64,000 bases of DNA from Agapanthus africanus (taxonomy: Eukaryota; Streptophyta; Magnoliopsida; Asparagales; Amaryllidaceae), in the NCBI GenBank assembly GCA_030015575.1, contig JASDDO010000001.1, forward strand, positions 517,385,772 through 517,449,771. The letters run 5' to 3'. Below are positions 1 to 9,154 of this stretch, piece by piece. How positions within the stretch are numbered: position 1 is the first letter of the stretch; each line of letters starts with the position of its first letter. The translations under genes and the position numbers were made by a program. The notes beneath the pieces are model-generated. The model had not been told where the DNA came from. It worked only from the letters and a program-made list of their open reading frames with translations, and searched no databases.

Positions 1-625
1 TGTCGGACGCTCACCCCGCAATATCAAATGTACATAATACAACCAAACTGTACTAACATTGCATCCAGGCTATCCACCACGACAATCCGCAACATCACAG
101 CACAACACAGAACATCAACGTGAATGTCACGTTCGCAAATCCGTCTAAAAGGGCTATAACAGTTAGACAGGATTTACCGATCAGGTAACATTCACGGTCG
201 CAGATATAATGTAAATACTGTGAAATAACATGTTTAAAATTTTCGATCGACTAAATTTCCCGAAGTGGGCCCCAAGAACAAACCCCAGTATTCAGAAAAA
301 TCTGGGCCTAAACAGAATATACCAAAAACCCTATTTCCATGTCAGAAGTCCATTGTGAAAATTTGGTGCAGTTTGGCCACAGAACGGCGGCGGATCGACG
401 GCCAAAACGTGGTTTTGGCCGCTGAGCCGCCGCGCTACAGTAACATTAGCCTACCAAATTTTCACAGAATTCATAAAAAACCCTGCACGTAATTTTCCAA
501 TGTACCAAATAATTTTTAGACCACAGAAAAATTCGACAGAAAGTACGACATGGAAACGCGGTTTTTGGAAAATCCGTTCGATCGAACTTGTAAACACGTT
601 AGAGCAAGCTAGACTAGGTTAATGG
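1..625 (-). mobile_element. Copia leader / early gag region
   Basis: The stretch is non-coding by eye. Read on the minus strand it matches the leader of the plus-strand Copia element at 56124-56755 in the same order. Shared landmarks are the block 'tctgcgaccgtgaat', the block 'gttctgtgttgtgctg' and 'gcgagcgtccgaca', the last lying exactly at the window edge. The similarity is clearly below that of the LTR pairs elsewhere, so these are different subfamilies or old copies. Confidence 0.65.
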
Positions 626-641
626 CCTGGCTCTGATACCA
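626..641 (-). promoter_or_regulatory. Primer binding site (initiator-Met tRNA type)
   Basis: The minus strand reads TGGTATCAGAGCCAGG directly after the LTR end (CA at 642-643 on the minus strand). TGGTATCAGAGC is the usual plant initiator-Met tRNA primer site. It fixes the LTR border at 642 and the minus orientation. Confidence 0.85.
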
Positions 642-2774
642 TGTTAGGCCACGGCAGCGCCCCGGCCGTCAGAACGAGACCAAAATGCGGAATCAAAACT
701 TTTCTTTAAACAAGAAACTGGCGCTACCGCGGAATATAAACCCGGATCGGGCCATTAACCTACTCCTACCAAACTAGAGAAGGGGTGGAGAGATATACCG
801 AGCGATCCGTGTCCTTCGGTCTTCTCGTCGTCGTCCCGATCTCCCCGCGGAATCTCCTGTCTTCATCTCCTCGTTGGAAGGGCACCACATCGCCGAGTTC
901 TTTTACGGGCTCCTATCTCTGGACCGAGGCAACTCGGGCACGAAGTTGGCGAGTCGACGTGTCCAAGAAATGCTGTAGGCTAGTGTAGAGTTCTTTGTCT
1001 CATGGGGTTACTAGAAGTTGCCTTTTGAATGGAGGAATGAGATGCAAGTTTTGTTTGGATGAACAAAGGGATTTTGTGCAAAACAAAATGAGAACCATCC
1101 CTCACAAAAAACTTGGACAGCCCCCTCCTATTGTGGCCAGCCCCTTGAGGAATGAGAAGGGTGGTCAATATCAAAGGGGGGTGAGAAGCAATAATACAAG
1201 AGAGAGAGAGAGAGGTAATGATTAAGAATTATCATCACAACAAAGTCCACACTAAAAAACCCATCACTCTCATCACAAAAGTCAAGCCATCATGATCAAA
1301 AGAAAGTCAAGGGATGGTGGAACCATCATGAAACCATCATGATGCAACTACTTGCAAAAACAACCCTCTAAATTGCTAATTTGCACATTTGCAAATTAAC
1401 CCTCCTCCACCATTTTTCAGCCAAGGAAAAAAACAAAGGAAAATGGCCGAAACGGAATGCAAACTGGCAACTTCAGAAAACTGATCCCGTAATAAATTAC
1501 AGGAAAACCCCGCGACTGTATATACATACCCGCATTTGTATTTCGACCGAATACAAATGCAATGAGACAAAATCTACACTGTACAATAATAGGATCCGGC
1601 TTAAACCAAAGCCCGCTAGTATTATCCGTCCGATCATGATCCGTGCAATACCGCACGTATCTGATCGAACCCTGCCATATCTCCAAACGGCCTATACAGC
1701 GTTTCGCCCGAAACTTGAGTAACTGTCTGTGGGGGACTCTAAAGACTCGTCAATACTTTTGGCTGTGGATTTAACCACTAGCACGTCAGAGGTATTAGCC
1801 ATACGTAACGGGCTACTAGGTATTGACCAAAAGGGACGTCGATGAGCGAACTCATCCTGACACCCTACTGAGCCTGTCAGTGACAATATCCGTACAGTCC
1901 GGTCCGTTCGTCTATGAGTATCGCATGGCGGGCCTAGGGGGTTGGTAAAAGTCAGACCCCCAAAAGCGGTACAAGTCGTGTCGGAGTGTAGCCCAGAACA
2001 CCTTGAGATACTACTGGAATACCTATCAGTAAATCTCCTGCCTCGGCCGAGGGCTTTGTGTAATGGCTCTCCTAGACACAGCGCGACCTCACCCCCAATA
2101 CCGGGAGAGACGAACCCCTGCAGATCCGCTCACTGCCTCCATGTGGCTCGGGACTCTACCCAACTAAAACCTGTTTGCACGACTCCTTTGAGCCGTGGTA
2201 GGGTAGTAATCAAAGTACAGTGGGAACTCACACGAGACAAATGACAATCTCAGGTCGATGAACTAACTTGTACACATTTCACCAGGGAACTGCTATCTGA
2301 CGTCAGGTATAAGACCAACTAGCATGTTCCCGGCGAGTCCTGTCCGGTGTACTCATAACCCAATGAGCACCTGTATACATCTTAGGTGAACCAACTGACA
2401 CCAGTGGCTTGTGAGACCGGCCATCGCCCCTCGTCGGGGTCTCGACTGTATACACTAATCTACTCTGGAGTATCGATGCCCTGTCTCGAAAACTCCCACG
2501 ACTAGGGACCTTTTAAGGATGTGCTTATAGACCCCAGCTCCCACGTATATGATCGCCATCATACTGCTGGCCGTCAAGCAAGAATCCTAAGGGCTCTATC
2601 AACGCGCAATAGTGACCTGTAAGGTCACCTAAAGCAGTACACGATAGTAAAGATAAACCAGATAGCATACTATTATCTTGAGTAAGACTGTCCTACCAGT
2701 ATAGGTCCTCCCTCAATCATTGCAATCACGTGCCTGTGATCCAATAATTGACTCTGAGGGCATTATCTCCAACA
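642..2774 (-). mobile_element. Copia 5' LTR, 2.13 kb
   Basis: Its borders are TG...CA on the minus strand. The LTR starts TGTTGGAGATAATGCCCTCA at 2774 and ends next to the primer site at 642. The first kilobase in minus reading (about 2774-1700) is recognisably the same as the LTR heads at 50742, 52450, 54027, 61499 and 63668 on the plus strand, with shared blocks such as the paired 'gaccggccatcgcccctcgtcgggg' region near 2420. The second half is diverged. Only one LTR is in the window, so age cannot be estimated. Confidence 0.8.
1199..1214. repeat. (GA)n microsatellite inside Copia LTR
   Basis: This is a short uninterrupted AG run of about eight units. It is a simple repeat with no sign of function. 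Confidence 0.9.
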
Positions 2775-3642
2775 TCACATGACAACTTGCTACGTAATCT
2801 TCAGATTCATCCGACGAGTCTTCTCCGTCATCTCCGTCTTCAAGGACGTGGCCGAGGAACTCTTGGAGCGTGATTGGAGTTTGCGCCTTCTGGTTATATT
2901 CTTCCAGCGCATCAATATGCTTTTGCAGGTCCGTGCGCTTGTCGTCAGGCTTCCCGGGCTTCTTGGATTTCTTCTTCTTTTTCAAAGGTTTTGATGGCTG
3001 GGTATGAACACTTTGGCTATTACCATCAATCTTTGGAGTCGGGCGCGGTTTCAACATTCCTTCGATGATCTGGGGTTCCAACAGATTCTTCCACCTGATC
3101 GCCGGGCATGTGTGGAGATCATTCAGCATTCTTTTGGTTTTAGCTGAAAGAACGACCTCCCATGGAGCTTCTTCAACAAAAGAGCACGATGCTCCCGGTG
3201 CGTTTGTCTTCTTAGGAGTGTGTGGTTGTGGTGGGTTTACTTTCCACTTCTCAGACAGCGCAAACTTGCCTTGTTGGTACTGATCCTCGATCCATCCCTT
3301 AAAGACGAAGCAATCTTCGATTGGATGGCTTATTGTTTGGTGGTAAGGGCAATAACTGGGATTATTAGATTCGCCGGGTTGCAGTGGTCGCTTAGGATTT
3401 GGCAGATTGATGAGCCTATTGCGCATCGCCAGTTCGAATAGTCTCTTCGTTTTATCCCGTGGGAATAAGTAAGAACGCTTCATTTTCTCATTATAATAGC
3501 GTCGTCTCTCTTCCAGTTGATCCGTTAGTTTTGGGGCACTGGGCTGTTGTTGGGTATTTGCAACGAAGGTCGCCTTCCCTTTACTCTTTTCGCTCCGCGG
3601 CTCCGGCTTCGGAGGAGACGGTCTATGACCCATCTGGTCCAT
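2775..3642 (-). CDS. gag C-terminal region of Ty3/Gypsy element (cut by insertion)
   Basis: This is the open region encoding the C-terminal third of a plant Ty3/Gypsy Gag. It contains a C-P-Y-H...H-P-I-E-D-C zinc-binding-like motif near the middle (about residues 97-111 of the open stretch). A basic K-rich tract and an acidic D/E-S tail follow. This Y-C-x-(Y/F)-H...H-x-x-x-x-C arrangement replaces the classical CCHC knuckle in many non-chromoviral plant elements. The native end is not present, because the Copia LTR begins at 2774 and the frame only continues a few codons into it by chance. Confidence 0.7.
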
Positions 3643-3699
3643 CTGGGCCAGCTTGTCGATTAAAGTTTAGAACGTGGTCGGTTTAAAGAACATCATGAA

Positions 3700-4383
3700 T
3701 TATGAAATAGTTGCATGAGGGTCTAGGGTGCTCACAAACATGCCCACCGCCGGTGCTTCTTTGATGCGCTGTTCACATTTCGACCACAGATTCCGCCATC
3801 GAATCGCGTATTGAACCCACGTCTCGCCTGGCTTCACCCTGGCATTGATTAATGCTGTTATTGGGGTGCGTTCACTAGCACTAGCGAATCGCTGGGTAAA
3901 TAACAACTCCATTTCTGCGAAAGTCTTGACGGGGTCATTTGGAAGTTCGGAGTACCACTCAAATGCCATCTCCGACAAGCTGCCGACGAATTGACGGAGC
4001 AAAAGCTTATCATCACCCCCAGTGTTGCCGCAAAGAGCCCTGAACTGAGCGACATGTTGATGGGGATTGCCTGTCCCCTTGTACACATGGAATTTAGGGA
4101 TTGTGTATCCCGGCTGGTATTTTATTTGGTCATACCAGCCTGGATACGGTCGCCCAGTTTTAACGACTTGGCCAGCTGCTTCATTTGCCAGGTGAGCTCG
4201 TATTTGTTGAGCAATATAGTCATCCAGAACGGCCTTGGAAATAGTTTCCTCTTTGGCTACTGAAAGAGCCGGAGGAGGATTCGACGTCTCCCCTCTGTCG
4301 TCTTCAATAACGATAGAGGGATCTTCAGCTGGGGGATCTGGCTGTAGCATCATCCCGACCATGTCTTGGAAGAGAAGCGCCAT
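3700..4383 (-). CDS. gag core (retrotransposon Gag domain) of Ty3/Gypsy element
   Basis: The 227-codon open stretch carries the plant retrotransposon Gag core. It includes a PGYTIPKFHVYKGTGNPHQH-type start, then a helix-rich region with F-V-G-S-L-S-x-x-A-x-x-W-Y, L-F-T-Q-R-F and G-E-T-W-V-Q-Y-A-x-R-W-R. These are the standard landmarks of the family's capsid-like domain. The protein assembles the virus-like particle in the cytoplasm. It lies directly between the N-terminal arm (4384-5925) and the zinc-binding region (2775-3642) in the same orientation. Confidence 0.8.
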   Translation of the reverse strand: MALLFQDMVGMMLQPDPPAEDPSIVIEDDRGETSNPPPALSVAKEETISKAVLDDYIAQQIRAHLANEAAGQVVKTGRPYPGWYDQIKYQPGYTIPKFHVYKGTGNPHQHVAQFRALCGNTGGDDKLLLRQFVGSLSEMAFEWYSELPNDPVKTFAEMELLFTQRFASASERTPITALINARVKPGETWVQYAIRWRNLWSKCEQRIKEAPAVGMFVSTLDPHATIS

Positions 4384-5925
4384 TCATTTTATGTTGGCGG
4401 CTTGTTCTGCCGCTTCTCTGTCCTTCTTTTCGAGGACTCTGCATAGGAAGTCAGCGTCGGTTTCTTGTTCGTGACGCTGCTCCGATGACGCCTTTGGGCT
4501 TTCTTTTGGTCCGGTGAGTGCGGCCATTGCAGCTAGCATCTCTTGAAGCTTCTGCTGCTGTTGTTCCTGAGCCCTTATTATTGATTGGGTGAGCGGTCGG
4601 TGACCCATCGAAGTGCAGCTTTCCTCTCTTCCGGAAGCCATGTAAACAGTATGCACCGTTATGCCCCCAGACTTGAGGCGTTTGGGCTCAGCGTCTTTGC
4701 GATCTGCCGTAGTCATAGGGGCTTTCTCTGGCCTCCTTTTCTTTTGAGCAGTTGACGTTGAGGGGGCCGTTGCAGCGGGCACCCAGGCGGTTGTCGCCCT
4801 TTGTGGTTTGACAGGGCGGTTTTCTTCCTGTTGGACCTTCAGCTTCTTCTGTCGGCGGAGATAGTCCTGATCGATCATTGACTCCTGGACCCATCGCCAG
4901 ACTTTGTAAACTTTGGAGGACAGCCGCTGAGGGGGCTGTTCCGGCTTTGCTTCTGTGACATTCTCCACTGGTGGAGAAGATCTTTTCAGTACGGCGGTAG
5001 GAGATTTCCTACGCACCTTGTTCAACAATTCAAAGCTGTTTCCAGTTGGAACAGCAGCATTGACTTCCACCGTTGGGGCTGGTAGAGTTAGCCTAGAGGG
5101 GGAATTGCCCCCAGCCTTCCTTACTCGGCGCCAATGGCGACGTCGAGCATGTCGAGCCGTTGGGGTTGGTTCGGTGGTGGGGATGGCTTTGTCTTGCCCC
5201 CTGTTCAGGTGAGGCGCCGCCGGTACCAGCCTCTTGAAGACTGACGTTCGTTGAGTAGCGGTATCCAACCTGTCAAAGACAGATTTTTGAGCAGGAACGG
5301 GAGCTGGAATGGGAGCCGGAATAGTTAGTCTTGTATGGACCGACCCTTTGGCAGGAGAAGCCGCCTTGACGACTTTGGGAGCAGGGTTGGTTACTCTCTT
5401 CGGAATAACCTTTTCTTGAATTGCAAGCTTCATCTTGGGCCTACAGAAACTTTGGCCCAATCTGGCGAAGACCGAAGTGCTGGAGCTGGACGACCCGTTG
5501 AGAGGGGCCGCAGTAGTTGTAAGCCGGTCAAAGACCGACTTCTTGGGAGCTTCCGGTGTTGGTATAGGAGCGCTGAAGCTCGTTGGCAGGAGCATGGTCC
5601 CGAAAAACAATCCAGTAATGGCCTGAGTGACCTGTTCCACAGGCATCGTGAACAGGGAAGCCGCTTGTGGCCCGTAAGCTATGCCTCCAGATGAGGCGGA
5701 GCGTGCGTTGCAGTTGCAGCTGGAACACTTCATGCAAGTGGACGCCATTGATCTTTCGCTTTCTGCACCAAGCAAAATACCAAATCTTAGTACCTCGAAC
5801 CCAAGGGCAACCATCAGCAAACCGCGATTGGTTCGCGAACATGACACACGAAGTGTGGAGTGGAAAAAGGAAAAGGTCCCACCGGGCATGGCAGAATCTG
5901 TTCCCCTCCGAACACAGAGACGCAA
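4384..5925 (-). CDS. gag N-terminal arm with SVxxRL repeats
   Basis: The 513-codon open stretch ends where the gag core begins. Counting from the first Met, the motif S-V-x-x-R-L occurs at about residues 130-135, 151-156, 195-200, 215-220 and 228-233, separated by Pro/Ala/Ser-rich linkers. An Arg-rich patch (RHARRRHWRR) follows near residue 260. The tail is rich in Gln and Glu. A better start than the first Met is probably the Met at about residue 60, which opens a Cys-rich stretch (M-A-S-T-C-M-K-C). Similar repeated SVFDRL peptides are, as far as I recall, common in plant Ty3/Gypsy polyproteins; their function is unknown to me. Confidence 0.7.
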   Translation of the reverse strand: MRLCVRRGTDSAMPGGTFSFFHSTLRVSCSRTNRGLLMVALGFEVLRFGILLGAESERSMASTCMKCSSCNCNARSASSGGIAYGPQAASLFTMPVEQVTQAITGLFFGTMLLPTSFSAPIPTPEAPKKSVFDRLTTTAAPLNGSSSSSTSVFARLGQSFCRPKMKLAIQEKVIPKRVTNPAPKVVKAASPAKGSVHTRLTIPAPIPAPVPAQKSVFDRLDTATQRTSVFKRLVPAAPHLNRGQDKAIPTTEPTPTARHARRRHWRRVRKAGGNSPSRLTLPAPTVEVNAAVPTGNSFELLNKVRRKSPTAVLKRSSPPVENVTEAKPEQPPQRLSSKVYKVWRWVQESMIDQDYLRRQKKLKVQQEENRPVKPQRATTAWVPAATAPSTSTAQKKRRPEKAPMTTADRKDAEPKRLKSGGITVHTVYMASGREESCTSMGHRPLTQSIIRAQEQQQQKLQEMLAAMAALTGPKESPKASSEQRHEQETDADFLCRVLEKKDREAAEQAANIK

Positions 5926-6004
5926 CCGCGTAGGTCCGTCTTGCCTGAAATTCGGGGCAGATACTAATTGGTGCTATCCGTCCGCCTCTCCGGAGATGCC
6001 AAGT
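5926..6004 (-). other. Short leader and presumed primer site of the Ty3/Gypsy element
   Basis: There are about 80 bp between the gag region and the presumed LTR border. Two bases past the border the minus strand reads TTGGCATCTCCGGAGAGG, which starts with TGG as a primer site should. I could not match it to a particular tRNA, so both the site and the exact border are provisional. Confidence 0.4.
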
Positions 6005-6464
6005 TGATTTATGGCACCATTTATCGAAGGTTTAAACGGATGCGACCGATGTAGTAGACTTCGTCAGATTCCCCCTCGTTTGAGGGGTTTTTGATTATGG
6101 GGACACTCTTCCCTGCAGGCGCAAGCCCCTGCAGTTAATTATGCTACCGCATCGCGGTAACAACTTTCTCTTTCTCCAAATGGTCACTTCGTGTCGTGGG
6201 TGTTTGTTTTGTGTTTGGTTGCTCGTGGATTGTATACGGAGACTAATTTATGTTGTCGCCCGTAGGGCGTGGACTAGTCAAAATCCGTATCTTTCTTAGA
6301 TTTGTGTTTGGGGGTTGGGTTTAAGAATACGTTAGTCTCATTTTGAGACTAAGATCAACTTAAACGTTTGTTAAGGATAAGTTAGTCTTATTTTAGACTA
6401 AGATCAACTTAACGGGATCGTTTAGATCCAACAAGAGAGTAATTGGGCTCTACTGTTTAGTTTA

Positions 6465-6775
6465 GTGACATTGTGGTCGATGATTAGTTTAAGGACATTA
6501 CGGTCCATCGTTAGTTTAAGGACATCTCGGTCCAATGTTAGTTTAAAGACATCACGGTTGAGGTTAAGGACATCATAGTTCGTGGGTTTAAGGATCCCAC
6601 AGTCCAATGTTAGTTTTAAAACATCACGGTCAAGGTTAAGGATATCATAGTCCATGGGTTTAAGGACCCCACAGTCCAATGTTAGTTTTAAGACATCACG
6701 GTTAAGGTTAAGGACATCATAGTCCATGGGTTTAAAGACCCCACAGTCCATAGTTTAGAGACGTCATAGTCTATG
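6465..6775. repeat. Tandem array with GGAC-N6-GTCC dyads
   Basis: Diverged units of about 16-45 bp repeat the phrase 'gttagtttaaggacat' followed by 'cggtcc', 'agtcca' or similar. Many copies have the form GGAC-N6-GTCC, for example GGACATTACGGTCC, GGACATCTCGGTCC and GGACCCCACAGTCC. The array happens to be open on the minus strand and would encode a repetitive peptide, but I regard that as a by-product of the repeat. Confidence 0.8.
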
Positions 6776-7272
6776 AGATGTGTAGTTGTTGGGACCCGTC
6801 ACCTCTCTGAAGACGTTGAAGGATTACAACGACAAATATCAAAGGAGTGAAGAGATGTACCCTTGAACCAAAGTTGATTGGGGATCTGTAGTCCAATTTG
6901 GAACTAAGATCAATTAATTAGATTATAAGCACATTGGCTCAGTTAAATCTGAATTGAGGACTTATGGCCAACTTGGGCTAAGTTCAATTACATTTGAAGT
7001 GTTGGCCCTTTGTTGGACCATTAGACATTTGTCTGGGTTCAAGCCCACATTATTTAGCACTTAGCAATACTAAATAAGAGTTTGAGGTCTCTGATAATAT
7101 TTTTGTCTTTGACTGAGTATTAAACATTGTAGCTCTGAATTTTTCTCAATTTTGAGATTCAGTTGAAAGGAAGACTTTTGCCTCTGGGAAATTAACCAAT
7201 TTGGTTAAAAATAGTGTTAAACACTGGCAATAAAGCTCTCGAATTAGTGTTAAACACTAAAGAAAGAGGGGT

Positions 7273-7581
7273 CACGTGGGGACACGTGAAGGCGCCCAAA
7301 GGTGGGGCCAGATCTCCTCACTTTGTTCTGCAAATAAGTGTTAAACACATTTTAATTTTTTGGCCATCACGTGTGGGCACGTGATAGGCACTCATGCACT
7401 GATGCATTACGGCATTTATTAAGGGTCATGTGGTAACACGTGAGAGCGCCCAGAGCCAACATTTCCTTTGCTTTTATTCTCTTTGTTTTGGAGGTCACGT
7501 GGGAGCACGTGAGGCATTGCCTCAAAGATTTTTTCTTCTCGTTTTTTCTGAGATCTTTTCAGGGGCCACGTAGGGCCACGT
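7273..7581. promoter_or_regulatory. CACGTG pairs, transcribed part of LTR
   Basis: CACGTG cores occur in pairs with a 4-bp gap: 7273 and 7283, 7368 and 7378, 7496 and 7506. Two further pairs, near 7427 and 7563, have one imperfect partner. The start-to-start distance is 10 bp in each clear case, about one helical turn. CACGTG is the G-box core bound by plant bZIP and bHLH factors. Each pair also extends outward as a larger palindrome. Confidence 0.7.
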
Positions 7582-8236
7582 GACCTTAGTTCTTTGCATA
7601 TATGGAGATCTTTTAAGTCTCTTTATTTTTAAGAATTAAATTATCTGTAGGGTTAAACCCTAATTATGATTTTGGAGGAATTAAATTCCTATTGTGCAAG
7701 AATTAAATTCTTATATAGGGTTAAATCCTAATCTCTTTTTAGGAGAAATTAAATTCCTGTGAATTTGAGAGAATTAAATTCTCAATTAGGGTTAAACCCT
7801 AGTTCTGTCCATTTTGAAGGAATTAAATTCCTGTAATTTTGGGAGAATTATATTCTCATATAGGGTTAAACCCTAGTTTTATCTTGGAGGAATTAAATTC
7901 CTGTGAATTTGGGAGAAGTGAATTCTCTAAACTCAATTCTTCCTCTAAGTTTTGGATCTGCATGGCAGAATCTCAACCCGATGAGAATTAAATTCTCAAC
8001 CTATGCGGAGATTTGCTTCTGCAGATCTTCAACCAGAGGAAGAACTAAGTTTTTTTGCAGAAGAGTTAAACTCTTAGATCTAAGAATTAAATTCTTCTTT
8101 TGATGTTTGATCTTTTTCCCTTTTCTCACCTAGGGTTTCTTTCTTGAAAATTAAATTCTCCTTTCTTTTCTCTCTGCTATTTGCTTTTTAGAAAATTTCC
8201 AAATCCCAAAATTCTATATCTTTCTTCTCCTCCTGG

Positions 8237-8252
8237 CTCCTATTTATAGGAG
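8237..8252 (-). promoter_or_regulatory. TATA box inside a dyad
   Basis: CTCCTATTTATAGGAG is a perfect dyad apart from its centre. On the minus strand it contains TATAAATA, the usual plant LTR TATA box, at 8248-8241. Transcription would run leftward into the gag region, consistent with the element's orientation. Confidence 0.65.
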
Positions 8253-8564
8253 AAGGAAAAGAATCAATTTGTTTAGTAAATCTTTCATTGAAAGATTTTG
8301 TTAGTTTTCATAATTAATATGATCCTTTAGATCACCTAGTGAATTTTATTCACCGTTGGATTTTTAATCCAAAAGATATTCTGTTTGTTATTTTTGGTAA
8401 GATTTAGGGAAATATTTCCTTGTCTATGATCTTTCCATAAATTGGTGATTTTTAATCACCCTTGGATTTTTAATCCAACGGTCCCCCAGAATCCCTTTTT
8501 TTTGTTTGGAAAGATTTAGAGAATTATAATTTAATTCTGTTAAGTTATACGGCTTTCAAAGCCT

Positions 8565-8771
8565 GTCACGTGCTAGCTCGTGACCCTTGGTCACGTGTGA
8601 GCGCGTGCCCCTTGGTCATGTGTGAGCACGTGACCCCCTATTGGGGCATTTCTCAGCCGTTTGTTTACACTTCTGCTTGTTTAGAGTTTAACTCTGTAAA
8701 TAGATCACGTGTTCACACGTTACCCCTGGTTACGTGTCCACACGTGACCCCTGGTCACGTGTGAGCACGTG
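8565..8771. promoter_or_regulatory. CACGTG-type pairs in presumed U3
   Basis: Pairs lie at 8592/8602 (CACGTG/CGCGTG), 8617/8627 (CATGTG/CACGTG), 8706/8716 (CACGTG/CACGTT), 8731/8741 (TACGTG/CACGTG) and 8756/8766 (CACGTG/CACGTG). Every start-to-start distance is 10 bp. They lie upstream of the TATA box on the minus strand, where enhancer elements of an LTR would sit. Consecutive pairs are joined by 'acccctggt'-like spacers, so part of the cluster arose by local duplication. Confidence 0.7.
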
Positions 8772-8812
8772 ATACCTCATTGAGGTAGTTTCTGATTTTT
8801 AATCAGGGAACA

Positions 8813-9154
8813 ACCCTGATCTACGAATTCGTTCCGCCTTAAGACCAAATCTCCCGTCTTGAAGACGCAATGCTTAACTCATGTATTGTAGTAGCGAGCA
8901 GTTTATTGTTAGTAAGCGACCGCGTTGAGCTGTGCTCGGTCCCGCTTCTCTAGCAAGATGTTCAAATTGGTCTGGAGCGCCGAGGTATTGGCTTCATCAT
9001 CAAAGTGTTTGACTCTGTAATTGTGCAGTCCGATCTCCGCTGGGACCATTGCCTCAGTACCGTAGCAGAGGCTGAAGGGGTTCTCTCCCGTGGGCGTTTT
9101 CTTCGATGTGCGTAAAGCCCATAGTACCCACGGTAGTTTCTCGACCCAGCTGCC
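8813..9154 (-). pseudogene. Integrase C-terminal region (fossil)
   Basis: This follows the integrase core on the minus strand. At about 8826-8876 the minus strand encodes V-F-K-T-G-D-L-V-L-R-R, the typical plant Ty3/Gypsy sequence just after integrase. It shows that pol coding reaches to within a few bases of the LTR border at 8812. The normal continuation (the post-integrase segment, polypurine tract and 3' LTR) is absent here. Confidence 0.7.

Larger units (their letters stand above)
1..2774 (-). mobile_element. Ty1/Copia LTR retrotransposon, 5' part (fossil, runs off left edge)
   Basis: On the minus strand this is a 5' LTR (2774 down to 642), then a primer site and about 640 bp of leader and early gag region before the window edge. 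The leader aligns base by base with 56110-56755 on the plus strand, where the same family has a recognisable Copia RT/RNase H end, so the superfamily call is carried over from that relative. The element interrupts the gag region of another element at 2775. The opposite end and its target duplication lie outside the window. It looks degraded; I did not see a long open frame. Confidence 0.75.
6072..8806. repeat. Array of many short dyads (hairpin-forming inverted repeats)
   Basis: Dozens of near-perfect dyads with 5-9 bp arms and loops of about 1-7 nt run through the LTR. Examples are CCCCTCGTTTGAGGGG (6072), TACCGCATCGCGGTA (6144), AGTCTCATTTTGAGACT (near 6333), TCTCAATTTTGAGA (7144), AACCAATTTGGTT (7194) and TAGTGTTAAACACTA (7245). 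Others are AGGGTTAAACCCT (7649), AGGAATTAAATTCCT (7676), AAGAATTAAATTCTT (7698) and GGTGATTTTTAATCACC (near 8443). Arm sequences differ from one dyad to the next while pairing is kept, so this is not a simple tandem repeat. Confidence 0.85.
2775..8812 (-). mobile_element. Ty3/Gypsy LTR retrotransposon, 5' half (fossil)
   Basis: In minus order this is a long LTR-like segment (8812-6005), a short leader, and a gag region of about 3.1 kb that is cut at 2775 by the Copia insertion. Pol and the 3' LTR must lie left of the window. The gag has the plant Ty3/Gypsy type core plus repeated S-V-x-x-R-L peptides in a long N-terminal arm. It inserted near the end of the pol region of the element at 8813-15004. 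The LTR borders are inferred from TG/CA ends and from the place where the pol coding of the outer element stops; no second LTR is visible to confirm them. The coding part has a few breaks. Confidence 0.7.
6005..8812 (-). mobile_element. Dyad-rich 5' LTR of Ty3/Gypsy element, about 2.8 kb
   Basis: The minus strand begins TGTTCCCTGATTAAAAATCA at 8812 and ends near ATAAATCA at 6005. A TATA box on the minus strand at 8241-8248 puts U3 at about 8812-8250, leaving some 2.2 kb of transcribed R/U5. The whole segment is made of short inverted repeats with small loops and very different arm sequences (listed separately). Right of 8812 the outer element's pol coding resumes at once, which fixes that border to within a few bases. 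The left border is less sure. No second copy is in the window. Confidence 0.6.

Noticed and set aside
6422-6751. Open frame on the minus strand encoding a repetitive Leu/Asp/Asn peptide
   Set aside because: It coincides with the GGAC-N6-GTCC tandem array; the open frame follows from repeat period and composition, not from coding signals.
6072-8806. CRISPR array as an explanation of the regular short repeats
   Set aside because: No constant repeat with unique spacers; arms differ between dyads and the context is a plant LTR.
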